Positions 13,701-23,115 of a DNA stretch of 64,000 nt are shown one piece after another. Position numbers and translations under genes: made by a program. Position 1 is the stretch's first letter. Each line of letters starts with the position of its first letter. The stretch is from assembly GCA_020466095.1 (NCBI GenBank), contig CM035806.1, positions 141,912,434 to 141,976,433 of the forward strand, read 5' to 3'. The notes under the pieces were generated by a model. It worked only from the letters and a program-made list of their open reading frames with translations. It did no database searches and had not been told where the DNA came from. This DNA comes from Chlorops oryzae. Lineage: Eukaryota > Arthropoda > Insecta > Diptera > Chloropidae.

Positions 13701-16700
13701 TAATTTAACAATTAAAATTAAAGAATTCCTTCTCTTTGCAGAAATTCCATTGCCGTCAACACCATCGAAGCAAGTTACTCATACTACGGTGGATACGAGG
13801 GAAAGTGAGTATCACTCGATTTGATGATTTAATTTGTTATTGCTTTAGGAAAAATTGATTGATTTTTTTTTTTTTTTTTTTGAAGTACCTATCTATGTAC
13901 ATAAAGGATTAAAAAGTAGGAAAACAAATTTCATTATCTCTTTGACACCTTGGAAGTATAATGCTTTCTCCTGGCGCGCGCAAGTTTATTTTTTTTTAAG
14001 TCTTAAGACCACTTGCCTTAAAATTTATTATATGTTTCCTTTTCTTTCGAGCTACTCAAATGCTTTTAAAGGCAATTTGATACCTCTTCACTTGAAAGAG
14101 TAAAGAAAAACAGCCCGGTTATGTCTGAAAACGTAAACAGCATTTGGTGTTGTAAGTATCACCTGAATTCGGACAGTGGGACAAATTAGTTTTGACCAAA
14201 TGCAATAAAAATTTATTTATTTTTATTATTATTTTTTTTATTTGAGGTGCTAGGAGAGAAAGTAATGGAACGCAAAAGACCACAAAATAAGAATGACACA
14301 AGTAGTAGAATGAAAAGAAGAAAAGGAGCATTGCAAGGACAAAAAGGTGGGGAAAGAGAAGAACATGAAGGAGCAGAAATTGAAAAAATAAATAAAAAAG
14401 GAGAAACCTTAATAAAGGAAAAAATTGGAAGAGAAACAGCAGCGGGAGAAATAGAGGGAGAAGAGGATGAAGAGCGAGCACAAGGAGATGGAGGAGAATA
14501 AGAGAATAATAAGTAGAAGAAGATAATATGAGATAAAGAAGAAGAAAATTAAGAAACAGTAGAAGAAGGAGAACAAGAAGGAGAAGAGAAAGAAGGAGAA
14601 GAAGGAGAAGAAGAAGGAGAAGAATAGAAAGAGCTGAAGAAAAATAAGACAAAATAAAGGGAAGAATGAGAAGAAAAAGATGAAGGAGAAGAAGGAGAAA
14701 AAAGAGAAGAAAGAGAAGAGAAGAAAGAGAAGAAAGAGAAGAAAGAGAAGAAAGAGAAGAAAGAGAAGAAAGAGAAGAAAGAGAAGAAAGAGAAGAAAGA
14801 GAAGAAAGAGAAGAAAGAGAAGAAAGAGAAGAAAGAGAAGAAAGAGAAGAAAGAGAAGAAAGAGAAGAAAGAGAAGAAAGAGAAAAAAGAGAAGAAAGAG
14901 AAAAAAGAGAAGAAATAGAAGAAAGAGAAAAAAGAGAAAAAATAGAAGAAAGAGAAGAAAAAGCAGAAAGAGAAGAAAGAGAAGAAAAATCAGAAAGAGA
15001 AGAAAGAGAAGAAATAAACGAAGAAAAGAAAGAAAAGACAGAAGAAAGGGAAGAAAGAGTAGAAAGAGGAAAGAGATAGGAAAGGGAAGAATGAGAAGAA
15101 AGGTCCAAGGGTTAAGTGAAAGGTGGGAGATCATGGAGAAGTGGGTGGTGACAAAATAGTAGCAAATGGAGTGCTGCAAAGGAAAGAGAATAGGGTGGAG
15201 AGGGGAGAAGAATAAGGTGAAGAACAGGAGTAAACAAGTGGTTAAGGGGTGATAAGAGAAATGAGACGAGGACAGAAACATTAAACTACTGTTCATTATT
15301 TTACACAAAAATTCCAAAATTTCGTCCCACTGTCAGTTTTGACTATTTGCACACGTACGAGCGTGAATCCACTTCTGTGAAGTAGAACGTTAAATTATCG
15401 CTTGAAAAGTGTGTCTTGCCAGGAGACAACTTGACATGCCCCCATTGAAGGGGATATACAGTATGTATGTACACAGAGATCAAGTAGATTTTCTGATCGG
15501 AGAAGTTAGTTCGTGCACAAGCAAAAAGGCACACACATCGCATCCAAGAAAGTACGAGCAAATATGTCTTCCTGCATTCCATTCGCAATGCAAGCGAGAG
15601 ACTCTTTAAAAATGAAAATGTTGTTTTCCTGCGTCTCACATACAGACTCACTCGCAGTAAGGCAGTGTAAGGTCCTTGCAATTGCATGATGGGCAAGGGG
15701 TAGAGAATGTGGCTATATAGGAAGCATACATTGAAGGAGATTCTTAGTGAACGCCGCTTGGTTTGTTTAAGATACATAAAAGAAAGTATTTTATACCTTT
15801 CAAAGGTAATAAATGGAAAATGGCCAACATAGTTTGCTTAGGCATTCAAGAGCAATTTATAGAAATTTAAAGATGTTGAAGCATTTATTTATCCAAGCCT
15901 TAGTTCAGTCTCTTGGTTTTTTTTTTTTTTCTTCTTCGTATTCTTTCAATAAAATTAAAAATCGGAAGATCCAAAAAAAGGAAAGAAAATGGAAGATTAA
16001 ATTCGGAAAAAAGCGACATTTCATTTTCTATTTGCCATGTGAAACCCAAGCCTGTCAATTCCAATGTACCACGCTCACTCGCACATACATACACACCTAC
16101 ACACTCACGTCATTTGACAGCAAGAAGCACATGCTCAGTCTCACCAACTGACCATAACAGCAGCTAGCCGTGTACCCATAAAAAGGGAATGGACAGTCGA
16201 AATGCCTTGAAAAGGGTCAGAAACATTTTTGTACGATTGCATAGTGGGTGATTAATGGCAAAATATTGGCAACAATTTTTTGGACAATGTAACATATGAA
16301 TTGAATAAATGCTTTTCGAAGGTTTATTGACGGCCAGTTAATAACTGGTACCGCCCATGAAATTTATGCCACCCGATTGGACCAGGATCAGGATGTTTAA
16401 AAGGACTGAAGCCCTGCTCGTGGTAGCTATTAAAAAGTTCATCGACTTTGTTAAATAAAAATATTTGTGGGCAGAGAAAACAGTTCTTTCCAGCCCTTAA
16501 CTTAACTTTTCTTTTTTTTTTTTTCTGGTTTGTTTTTGTTACATTGAAAGAAGCTATAAATTTCCTTAGTGATTAATCCATAATGGGTAGAGGACCTTGT
16601 CAACTTGATCATAATTTCTGGAGGTATTTTTAAACAAAATGCTCCACTGTGAGTTATTGTGCTCGTGTGTTTTTTGGGAGGACAAAAAAAAAAAAATAAT

Positions 16701-18223
16701 AATAAAAAAGACAAAAACCGAAGAGTGCCAAAGAACGTTCAGGGCGTTTAAGGCAATCGTTGTCATGATGTCCTCCGCTGGGCACATGTGAACAGAAAGA
16801 GAGTGTTTTTCCACAAAATTTAACTTAAATCATGGCAAACCGAGCAAATCGTTGGGGGTCAGAAACTTTGCACGCTCCATGCTTTACACAAAATCAAAAG
16901 ATTGATTATGTGTGTTACGATAAAAGCATGCCTCTGCATATCTATATACACATATATATAAGTAGATCCGAAAATGTGTGTGTGTGTGTGTGTGTGTGAG
17001 TATTTGTTTGTTTGTGTGCGGACTTATGGGTTTGCCGTTTTCTATGTGCCCTTAATTGTCCTATACTGGAGAAATGCGGGCCCTTGCCCATAGACGTTGT
17101 CTGTGTTTGTGCGTGTGTTTGGCATAGTTTTGTTAACTGTCCACTTCAATAATGTGTGATATTTATTTTATTACGTACGAGTGAATGAATATGTGTGTGC
17201 GTGTGTGTGAGTGCAAGTGTTATTAAAACCTTATTTTTTATTTTGTTCGTTTTTGATTTTTTATTGCTTTTTTTTTTTATTTAAAAAATTTTTTTTTTCG
17301 AGGGAGGTCAATCGAATGAGCTGAGCAGGTTTGTGTGTGCGTGCCTCGCAATCAACCGGAAGTGTAGGACAGTACCCGGACAACTTGATTGTGCCAAAGA
17401 TTATTTGATGAGGGACAACATTGGTTGTGTGCGATTATTGAGCATTTATTGGCTTTGGAAGTTCACTTTCATAGTTTGGGTTGTGAAATAAAATTTAAAA
17501 ACAAAAAAATAAATAAATAAATAAATAAAAGCCAAGTGAGAGAAAAAGAAAATAGCATAGTGCGAGGAAAGTTTCGATGCTATCTTTTTCATGTTTTAGT
17601 TCGAATGAAGTGACCAAATAGGAAAATGAACACAATTAGATGCGCATTGGTCGTTGAGTTTTTCATTCGAACAATAACATTAATCTCTTTCAGACAACAT
17701 AATACCCTCACGGAATGATACTTTGAAAGCCCATCACTCGGATAGCTATGGTTCGCGGACCGAATTGCTGAGTGGTAGCGGTGGCTCGTCCTCAACTGCA
17801 GGCTCATCGTCGTCGTCGTCGTCATCGCAATCGGCTACATCGTCCATTGCCTCAATGGGAAATAGCCTGTCGGCGTTTGGCACTGTTGGCGGTAATTTGG
17901 ATCGCAAAGGCTCGCTGGCGATAGGAAAGAGCATGTTCTATACAGAGTATCCACCGAACGAATTGGACAGCTCACGAGGTAGGTGAACGCTTAATCTATG
18001 TCTTACATTATCTATAATAAAAAAAAAACTATATATGTGTATATAAAATAAACACAACTTTTATCTTCACTATAAATATGATCATTTCGGAGAGATGAAT
18101 TGAAAAAATGTTCTATTTCCAAATTTCATTGCAGCTTCTTTGACAATGAAATCAGCCCTGAAATTCACAGCGACGATTTACACATATTTTTACGTGCTCA
18201 AATCACTCATGACAATGCTATAG
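1688..18223 (+). CDS. DIP-theta: DIP-family (DIP-theta-like) three-Ig neuronal adhesion protein, 5' incomplete
   Basis: Spliced coding sequence of ten segments: 1688-1794, 3819-4026, 5176-5337, 6280-6408, 10310-10400, 11287-11370, 12675-12784, 13742-13804, 17694-17978, 18135-18223. All borders are GT/AG and all phases agree, giving 441 residues counted from the Met at 1690. Three Ig domains are complete, with cysteine pairs 26/87, 131/182 and 225/280 and the usual Trp residues (38, 143, 237). Possible N-glycosylation sites are NVT (13), NMT (128) and NDT (325). A Ser-rich linker (about 318-413) and a hydrophobic tail follow. DIPs are surface receptors that bind Dpr proteins through Ig1 and help neurons choose synaptic partners. 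Family membership is very likely; the theta paralogue rests on remembered similarity in Ig1 (GRDANLPC, HLGGYK) and in the tail motif GSLAIGKS. The first two bases complete a codon from an unseen upstream exon that should carry the signal peptide. Confidence 0.9.
1795..3818 (+). other. Intron between DIP exons a and b
   Basis: 2.0 kb. It contains a (GT)n microsatellite at 2345-2376, a TTTTATATT-type tract near 2757-2800 and A runs near 3050-3090. No other feature is visible. Confidence 0.85.
3819..4026 (+). CDS. DIP-theta: DIP exon b: rest of Ig1
   Basis: The acceptor is CTTTTCAG and the donor GTAAGT starts at 4027. Residues 36-104 include VAWIHID with the core Trp, the DxGxYxC-type motif DDRGYYMC (Cys 87) and VNTNPM, which is typical of DIP/lachesin proteins. 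In known DIPs this domain forms the contact with Dpr partners. The exon ends with one base of Val 105. Confidence 0.95.
4057..4252. mobile_element. 196-bp MITE-like element with terminal inverted repeats
   Basis: The left end (GAC, then AAATTTAAAGCATACTTTAT at about 4067) is matched in inverse at the right end (ATAAAGTATGCTTTAAATTT, then GTC at 4252). Arms are about 33 bp. Related arms occur at 19589-20308 and 23636-23680, so this is a dispersed family. No clear target duplication. It lies in the intron 4027-5175; the rest of that intron shows nothing recognisable. Confidence 0.7.
5176..5337 (+). CDS. DIP-theta: DIP exon c: first part of Ig2
   Basis: The acceptor is CATTCGCAG and the donor GTAAAG starts at 5338. 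Residues 105-158 begin with the VPPNI linker that follows Ig1 in this family. They contain the first Ig2 cysteine in NMTC (131), the Trp in IIWRREDG (143) and four lysines at the end. Confidence 0.95.
5338..6279 (+). other. Intron between DIP exons c and d
   Basis: 942 bp, T-rich, with an uninterrupted T tract at about 5838-5860. No element or exon is recognised. Confidence 0.85.
6280..6408 (+). CDS. DIP-theta: DIP exon d: rest of Ig2
   Basis: The acceptor is TGCATCAG and the donor GTGAGT starts at 6409. Residues 159-201 contain SRNEMGAYLCIATNGVPP (Cys 182) and SVSKRI, a strongly conserved DIP/lachesin stretch. The acceptor has a weak pyrimidine tract, but phase and protein similarity leave little doubt. 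Confidence 0.95.
6452..7610. mobile_element. Degenerate DNA-element copy, family with AGGGTGTCCC end (copy 1)
   Basis: It begins TTAGGGTGTCCC at 6452. The block 7364-7610 (AAGTCGAGAAAA, AATGGTTTATC, CCAATTGTATGGG, AACGGTCAAAGTC, GCCATTTTGGTATGAAAGAG) is collinear with the reverse complement of 36155-36420. That second copy ends in GGGACACCCT near 36597. The family is unnamed; the right limit is uncertain. Confidence 0.5.
7993..9595. mobile_element. Non-autonomous hAT-type element with long TIRs
   Basis: A 1603-bp element bounded by CAGGGTTCGTATTTGAACA and its inverse, with perfect 8-bp target duplications ATTTAAAC at 7985-7992 and 9596-9603. The inverted arms are about 270-300 bp (7993-8262 and 9298-9595). 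The duplication length and CAGGG end fit the hAT superfamily. No transposase is encoded; the two mirror open frames in the arms are the same repeat read in opposite directions. The arms contain many GAACATG/CATGTTC motifs. Confidence 0.92.
8690..9140. repeat. 101-bp tandem repeats inside the hAT element
   Basis: GCGAATGGTGGTCATG and its variants start at about 8713, 8813, 8914, 9015 and 9116, a spacing of 100-101 bp. Each unit also carries CTAGCTGCGAAATACTCAATT and GTGAAAATCAAATTTTTGC. The third and fourth units are nearly identical, so recent amplification is likely. Confidence 0.93.
10310..10400 (+). CDS. DIP-theta: DIP exon e: Ig2-Ig3 linker and start of Ig3
   Basis: The acceptor is TTTTTTCACAG and the donor GTGAGT starts at 10401. 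Residues 202-231 include the family hallmark VPNQLVGAP and the first Ig3 cysteine (225). The exon ends with two bases of Lys 232. Confidence 0.95.
10401..11286 (+). other. Intron between DIP exons e and f
   Basis: 886 bp, pyrimidine-rich. It contains a CTTTTT repeat at about 10986-11028 and a T tract near 10518-10534. Confidence 0.85.
11287..11370 (+). CDS. DIP-theta: DIP exon f: middle of Ig3
   Basis: The acceptor is TTATTCCAG and the donor GTGAGC starts at 11371. Residues 233-259 include IIYWVYNS with the core Trp (237) and KYKTDYTENSY. The exon ends with two bases of Arg 260. Confidence 0.93.
11371..12674 (+). other. Intron between DIP exons f and g
   Basis: 1.3 kb. Apart from the small foldback element at 11650-11790 I see no gene or repeat of note. 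Confidence 0.85.
11650..11790. mobile_element. Small foldback MITE-like element (copy 1)
   Basis: The left arm GGCAGTTCTGTCAGAAATG and the right arm, inverse of GAGCTCTGTCCAGTGCTGTC, fold back on each other with TCAGAAATGAAAAAC-like inner parts. A second copy of the same design lies at 23977-24118. The exact ends are unsure. Confidence 0.5.
12675..12784 (+). CDS. DIP-theta: DIP exon g: end of Ig3
   Basis: The acceptor is TTGTTTAG and the donor GTAAGT starts at 12785. Residues 261-296 include GDFGNYRCISKNSLGE (Cys 280), the closing Ig motif, followed by IRVY. The exon ends with one base of Glu 297. Confidence 0.95.
12785..13741 (+). other. Intron between DIP exons g and h, with (CATA)n
   Basis: 957 bp. 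A CATA microsatellite occupies about 13028-13086, and a T tract lies near 13205-13219. Confidence 0.85.
13742..13804 (+). CDS. DIP-theta: DIP exon h: short post-Ig linker
   Basis: The acceptor is CTCTTTGCAG and the donor GTGAGT starts at 13805. The 63 bases encode residues 297-317, a Pro/Ser/Thr-rich stretch (IPLPSTPSKQVTHTT). It joins Ig3 to the Ser-rich tail. Confidence 0.9.
13805..17693 (+). other. Intron between DIP exons h and i (3.9 kb)
   Basis: It holds the purine satellite at 14500-15080, (GT)n near 16976-16998, TG-rich sequence near 17180-17220 and an AAAT repeat near 17500-17528. No other coding segment is seen. Confidence 0.85.
14500..15080. repeat. Purine satellite with 9-bp unit AAGAAAGAG
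   Basis: The core at about 14695-14900 is an almost perfect tandem of AAGAAAGAG. More degenerate GAAGGAGAA-type repeats flank it on both sides. Long frames on both strands (Arg/Lys-rich or Leu/Phe/Ser-rich) come from the repeat and are not genes. Confidence 0.95.
17694..17978 (+). CDS. DIP-theta: DIP exon i: Ser-rich juxtamembrane linker
   Basis: The acceptor is CTCTTTCAG and the proposed donor GTAGGT starts at 17979. Residues 318-412 include NNIIPSRNDT, a run of serines encoded by repeated TCG/TCA codons, the motif GSLAIGKSMFYTE and PPNE. I recall a similar order at the end of Drosophila DIP-theta. Without splicing at 17979 the frame adds Gly-Arg and stops at TGA 17984-17986, so a truncated or secreted isoform is possible. 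Confidence 0.88.
17979..18134 (+). other. Last DIP intron (156 bp)
   Basis: Donor GTAGGT and acceptor TTTCATTGCAG. The in-frame TGA at 17984 means that retention removes the hydrophobic tail. Confidence 0.7.
18135..18223 (+). CDS. DIP-theta: DIP exon j: last coding exon with GPI-signal-like tail
   Basis: The acceptor is TTTCATTGCAG at 18124-18134. Joined to the last base of exon i (GCT, Ala 413), the frame runs 28 more residues to TAG 18221-18223. The tail is mostly hydrophobic or aromatic (FTATIYTYFYVL, then LMTML at the very end) with small residues just before it (SSRAS). That fits a GPI-anchor addition signal, although two lysines make it less greasy than usual. The intron is only 156 bp. 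The exon is inferred from splice signals, phase and expected position. Confidence 0.72.
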
Positions 18224-18419
18224 AATCAAAGTGTAGAAGTGCTAATTGGAATTATATTCCTAAATTAATATTATTAGATTATAGTTTATTTCGAGTGTTT
18301 CATCAATTAAACGAATCCGAAAGTAGCCCAATTTTAGCGTGAATAGTAATGTAAATGAGAATGGACTATGGAAAATTGATCATTTAAAATGAAAATGGAA
18401 ATGCTAATTCAATTCAATT

Positions 18420-18452
<33 letters not shown>

Positions 18453-18900
18453 CAAAGGCCAAAGTGCATAAATGTTTACATAAATTCCTCCCACACTTAT
18501 TAGAAACAATATAGTTAATTGATGTGTCATTAATCCGACTATATGCGAATCAACAAAACCATATATGAAGATGAACAAATTAATGTGAAAAATTTCAATA
18601 TCAAATTATAAACGATCTGAATTCGTATCAGATTTGTAATAAATTTAAAAGAGCGATTTACAATTTAGTTAAGAGCTATATACATATGAACATATGTCAA
18701 CATATTTCAATTTGATTAAATTTTATTCAATGTGCAAATTGTGAATTGCTTCGATTCTTTAAGTTCCTCGAACATCTAACGCAGTACAGAAAGTTGGACC
18801 TAATAATCGACTTTCTCAAAAGGCCCATTAAAAAGTAAACAAATGAAAAAATAATAAACATCATATGCTCATATTTATGGGGCTAAGCATATTTTAGAGA
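18224..18900 (+). other. Probable 3' untranslated region of the DIP gene
   Basis: No coding signal follows the stop. A 30-base A tract lies at 18421-18450 and an AATAAA hexamer at 18638-18643. The true cleavage site cannot be chosen from sequence alone. Confidence 0.4.
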
Positions 18901-19570
18901 TAATATAAACAATTCATGTGTGTAGACATATCTAATCTATGATTTGCCATTCTATACCCAAACGATGGCACCATAACAATATATACGAATATACGAGAAG
19001 GAGAAACCGACGAAGAACAAGAAGCTCAGCTAGCATAATGCATACTTAATTGTGTAGGTAGCAAAGTAAAGTATTGATCGCACAGTTCAAAAGACATTGA
19101 GTGTGTTCTTTAAATAGAGCTATAATGGCCCTGTTGAAAGATGAATATCTGTACATAGGGATGCATGACAAAAAAAAAAAAAAAAATAAAAATAAAAAAA
19201 TAAATAAATAAATAACTAAAAAAAAAAAAATAAATTTAAAAAATAAAAAACCTTTTCCGATTTTATCTTTAGGAATACTTATTCGAAATGGTCATGGAAT
19301 TTCACCGAAAAGAGGCCAAAAAGATGGCTCTTTTCTTAAAGAATTTGGAAAGAATGGCTTTGAAGCGAACTTCCCTATTGAAGGCGTTTTAGTCGTGTTC
19401 GATTTCGAGGACGGCTGAGTCGAAAACGTTTGATAAGGTAAAACGAAAAATCTTCCCATGATTTACAATTTTTTCATTGAGTTTTACAGACCACTAAGCG
19501 GATTTCAATTTTTCTCTAAAACGACTTAAAAAGAGCTAAAAAAAAATTTTTTTTCTTTTTGTTAATTTCC
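18901..19570. other. AT-rich sequence without recognisable gene
   Basis: An A-rich tract with AAAT repeats lies at about 19169-19250. Nothing else is supported. Confidence 0.5.
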
Positions 19571-19922
19571 AGGACTCGAATTTTGTTGGCTTTTATAAAT
19601 TTAAAGCGTACCTTATGGGGCAAAAATGTTTTTGTTAATTTCCAGAACTCGAATTTTGTTGGCTTTTTTAAATTTAAAGCATACCTTATGGGGCAAAAAT
19701 GTTTTACTTAATTTCCAGGACTCGAATTTTGTTGGCTTTTATAAATTTAAAGCGTACCTTATGGGGCAAAAATGTTTTTGTTAATTTCCAGAACTCGAAT
19801 TTTGTTGGCTTTTTTAAATTTAAAGCATACCTTATGGGGCAAAAATGTTTTTCTTAATTTCCAGAACTCGAATTTTGTTGACTTTTTTAAATTTAAAGCA
19901 TACCTTATGGAGCAAAAATGTT
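19571..19922. repeat. 73-bp tandem repeats (about five units)
   Basis: The motif CAAAAATG recurs at 19621, 19694, 19767, 19840 and 19913, exactly 73 bp apart. Each unit contains CTCGAATTTTGTTG, AAATTTAAAGC and CCTTATGGGGC. The unit carries the arm sequence of the MITE at 4057-4252, so the array probably arose by amplification within such an element. Confidence 0.93.
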
Positions 19923-20129
19923 CAGGACGATTCGAAATATTCCCGAGGTGGTTTTCCGTGCGGAATTGAAACAACTTCTGCTAGGAAAATGAATATAATC
20001 AAATCGAGTATTTTGAACATAAATATTTAAAAGCAAAGGCCATCACGCTTTTTCTTATTTTGAGGCTTAGAAAAATTCTTTTTTTTTTCGCGGAAAAAAA
20101 TTTCTAGGGAATGCTCATTTAAAATAGTG

Positions 20130-20308
20130 CTCGTTTTTTTGCCATCATTTCGCGAATAAGTTTAGCAAAGTTGAACTTCGAACCGCTTTTCTAACTTTAA
20201 AACAAAAATCATATTAAAGTTTAAAATCGATTTGAACCTTAAGTTGATGTGAGTTGAACAAAATTTTACTTCATAAAATATGTCTTAAATTTTTGAGAGT
20301 TGTTTCAT
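20130..20308. mobile_element. Right half of a MITE related to 4057-4252
   Basis: GAATAAGTTTAGCAAAGTTGAA, then ATCGATTTGAACC and the closing TAAATTTTTGAGAGTTG follow the same order as 4115-4250. With the 73-bp array on its left, 19589-20308 may be one expanded copy. Confidence 0.6.
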
Positions 20309-21368
20309 AATACTAGATTCCGAGACCATATAGAAAATGTATTTTTAGAAAAATTCTTTCATGCCAAAAAATGTCGAATAAACTCAAAAAATCGCGGAAA
20401 ATATAAAAAATTTGTCATTTTTCAGAATTTCGCAGCCCACACCTCCGAAACTAAAAGCTTAATTTTCTTGAAAAAAGCCATTTTATAGACAGTGATATTG
20501 GATTTAATAAGATATCAACCATAATAAGATGCTAAAGCGATAACTAATACATATATATATATTTTTGCGTTAAAGTACGACAACTGAAGATTTGACATAA
20601 AATTGATTGTAGCTCCAAAAGTACACCTCAGAAAAAATGCAAATAAATTTTTCTGATGTCACCTATACCAATAACTAATCGAAAATTCGAAAGGAAATCG
20701 CGGCACCAAACAAATGTTTACATAAGGTACTGAAATTTAGCCTGAATGTCATAAATGTTCCATTTGACTTAAATGCATTTCGGCGACCTCAAATAACCCA
20801 GTTGAAAAAAAGTTTAAGCCATGGCAAAATTTTTCGTTATTCCTCATCTCCCGTTTTAGACCCCGCCGTCTGGGAAATTCAATAAATTGTTTTCACATCT
20901 GAAACGCCATAGTAGCCCTTATTCATAACCAGGAGTGGGCACCACTACATTGAAGCTTTTGCTGCCTGCGATGTAGTCTGCACTGAGAAAAATGTTTAGT
21001 AAATTAAAAATTTTTGAAAAAATTCAAACTTGAATGCGGCAAATAACAGGCAGAGTGGAAAACAAATTATTTCATAAGCAAGACTATGCAAAGCATGCTA
21101 CGTTAAAAACTTTTCGATTGCTTGTCTTTTTAGAGTGTAGCTACAGCGGCCTTTTCTGATTGGTTAACTTTCTCTCACTGACAAATTTTTCGTTCTCTTC
21201 TCTGTTGCTGCTTTTTGTGTTGCTATACAAGTTTTTACTCTCACAGTTCCATGGAGCTCTCATGCCCACACCGGTTCATAACTATAGGAATGAAAAGCTA
21301 CGGAGAGCGATCCCACTGGAGGAAAGCTTAGAGCTATCCAACAGCAAGATCTTGCGACAGTTCAATTT
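20309..21368. other. AT-rich sequence without recognisable gene
   Basis: An open frame reaches from 21160 to 21441, but it ends inside the palindrome and matches nothing I know. No exon is supported. Confidence 0.5.
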
Positions 21369-21880
21369 CAAGGGCGTACCGAGAGAAAGAGTGCTTTGGA
21401 AGCGCTTATATTTGCCACAGTGGTATATTGAGCAATTATAAGATATTAACTGAAAAAAAAAATGGGGAGCGGAAAGAAGAAGTTTAAAGAGTTTTGGACC
21501 AAAAACCCAAAAAATCCGAAAAATTCATGACGTCCGATTTAGATGAAAATTTATATATAGAATAAGTGAAAAATTCTAAGAATTTTCACACCACAACTTT
21601 TTCAAAAAACTAATTACAACTAGTCCTTTTTCGACCACTTTGGAACTATACCCAAACTAGACTAGTTATAATCAGTTTTTTGAAAAAGTTGTAGTGTGAA
21701 AATTCCTAGAATTTTTCACTTATTCTCACAATTTTGCACTATTTCCCAAAACTCTCTAAACTTCTTCTTGCTGAACCCCCCAACCATTTTTTTTTTCGAT
21801 TAATGTCTTATAATTGCCCACTAAACCACTGTGGCAATAATAAGCACTACCAAAGCACTCTTTCTCTCGGTACGCCCTTG
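21369..21880. mobile_element. 512-bp near-perfect palindrome (foldback element)
   Basis: CAAGGGCGTACCGAGAGAAA at 21369 is matched in inverse by TTTCTCTCGGTACGCCCTTG ending at 21880. The arms run to the centre near 21640 with high identity, including CACAACTTTTTCAAAAAACT and CAATTATAAGA. The left arm has about 60 extra bases near 21510-21560. The flanks TTCAATTT and TTCTTTTT agree at six of eight positions, so an 8-bp target duplication is possible but decayed. Confidence 0.88.
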
Positions 21881-22975
21881 TTCTTTTTTATTTTCTATTT
21901 TTTCTAAAGAGCCTTAGCAAACTCTCTAAATTCAAACACGTGCATTATGTTTAAGATGATTTTAGGCAATATTTTAAGCCTATTTCGTTTTGGGGTTATC
22001 TTGAGTTCATTTTGGTTTTTTGATTCTATAACAAATTGTAGCAATATTTTGTTTTTATTTGTTTAGCTAAGATTGACTTAAAACATAAGTTGAAAGCCTC
22101 CCATAAAATTATTCTCTGAAATCTCTTAACATATATACATAGGTTTCAATAAAAAAACCATTGAGAATATACAAGTAAAATTGATTTGGGAAACGAGTTA
22201 ACCTTCTCCTCTATGAAAGCAAAAGAAAAAATAAAACATTTTGACATTTTTATATCTCGAGAGCTTTTAAGGTAATTCCCAAATGAATGTAGGCTGAAAA
22301 CTGCTTTTATACCAATTAATTATTATTTATCTTCATAATTAAAATCGAATCTATAAATTGATAAGGAACCAGCAAACAAATTTACACTCAATATTATTCA
22401 ACGGAAACAAGGTAACACAAAATGTCCTTACAAAGGCAAAGCTTCCACGAGAGCCTTCGAGCCAATTGAATTGAAATGTAACTAAATGAAATTGCAGCCT
22501 CGTGTGTTTGCACAACAATTTTGTACAGATAATGCAGTTCAAATATTCCAAACGAAACACAATAAAACGAAGTTAGCCGAAAGAAAATAATATGATATGA
22601 AGTGAATTGCAATGAACTTCAGTGAAATGAATTGAAACGGAAGGAAAGGGAAGGCAAGGCAAGAGAAGAAAAGGAAAGGAAATGAAAGGAATGAAAATGA
22701 AATGAAAGGATATAATAGGACACGAACTTGTTGCTCTCAAACTAAAGTCAAATGAAACCTTTTGCGCTCCAACATTTATTTAATTACATGTACGTGTGTT
22801 GGTAAAATAATTACTTACAGGCTTGAATACTCTTTTAGATGTTTCAGATAGTAAATATTTACTATATATACCTTGGTATAATATAGTTCAATTTTGGTTT
22901 TGTTTTTGTCTGGAATTTTTTTTTTTTTTTTTCAGTTTCTTAGTTTTTGTAAAGTTCATGTAAGAACAAAAATTT
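21881..22975. other. AT-rich sequence without recognisable gene
   Basis: It contains a degenerate GGAAA/GAAATGAA tract at about 22620-22710 and a T tract near 22917-22933. No coding signal is visible. Confidence 0.5.
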
Positions 22976-22989
22976 TTCGCTGATAGTGT

Positions 22990-23115
22990 TAAGATGACAC
23001 GTAGTGTCATCTCACCTTTACTATATCATATTAGTTTTATTTTATTTTTGTACAGATTTCTCTGATGATGGCTAATAATTTTAGCCGAAATATCAGAAAA
23101 TAAATAATTTGAAAG
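22990..23115 (+). other. Retroelement-tail-like hairpins, weak hammerhead-like core
   Basis: A perfect 8-bp hairpin GATGACAC/GTGTCATC lies at 22993-23011. CTGATGA at 23062-23068 is followed by a 6-bp stem GGCTAA/TTAGCC and then GAAA at 23087-23090. Penelope-like retroelements carry hammerhead ribozymes, and similar tails occur at retroelement 3' ends. One extra T between CTGATGA and the stem breaks the standard hammerhead core, so catalysis is doubtful. Confidence 0.3.

Noticed and set aside
14119..15317. 329- and 302-residue minus-strand frames and a 159-residue plus-strand frame
   Set aside because: Low-complexity translations of the 9-bp purine satellite.
21160..21441. 93-residue frame ending in the palindrome
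   Set aside because: The C-terminal part is palindrome arm sequence and the rest matches nothing known; no splice or initiation support.
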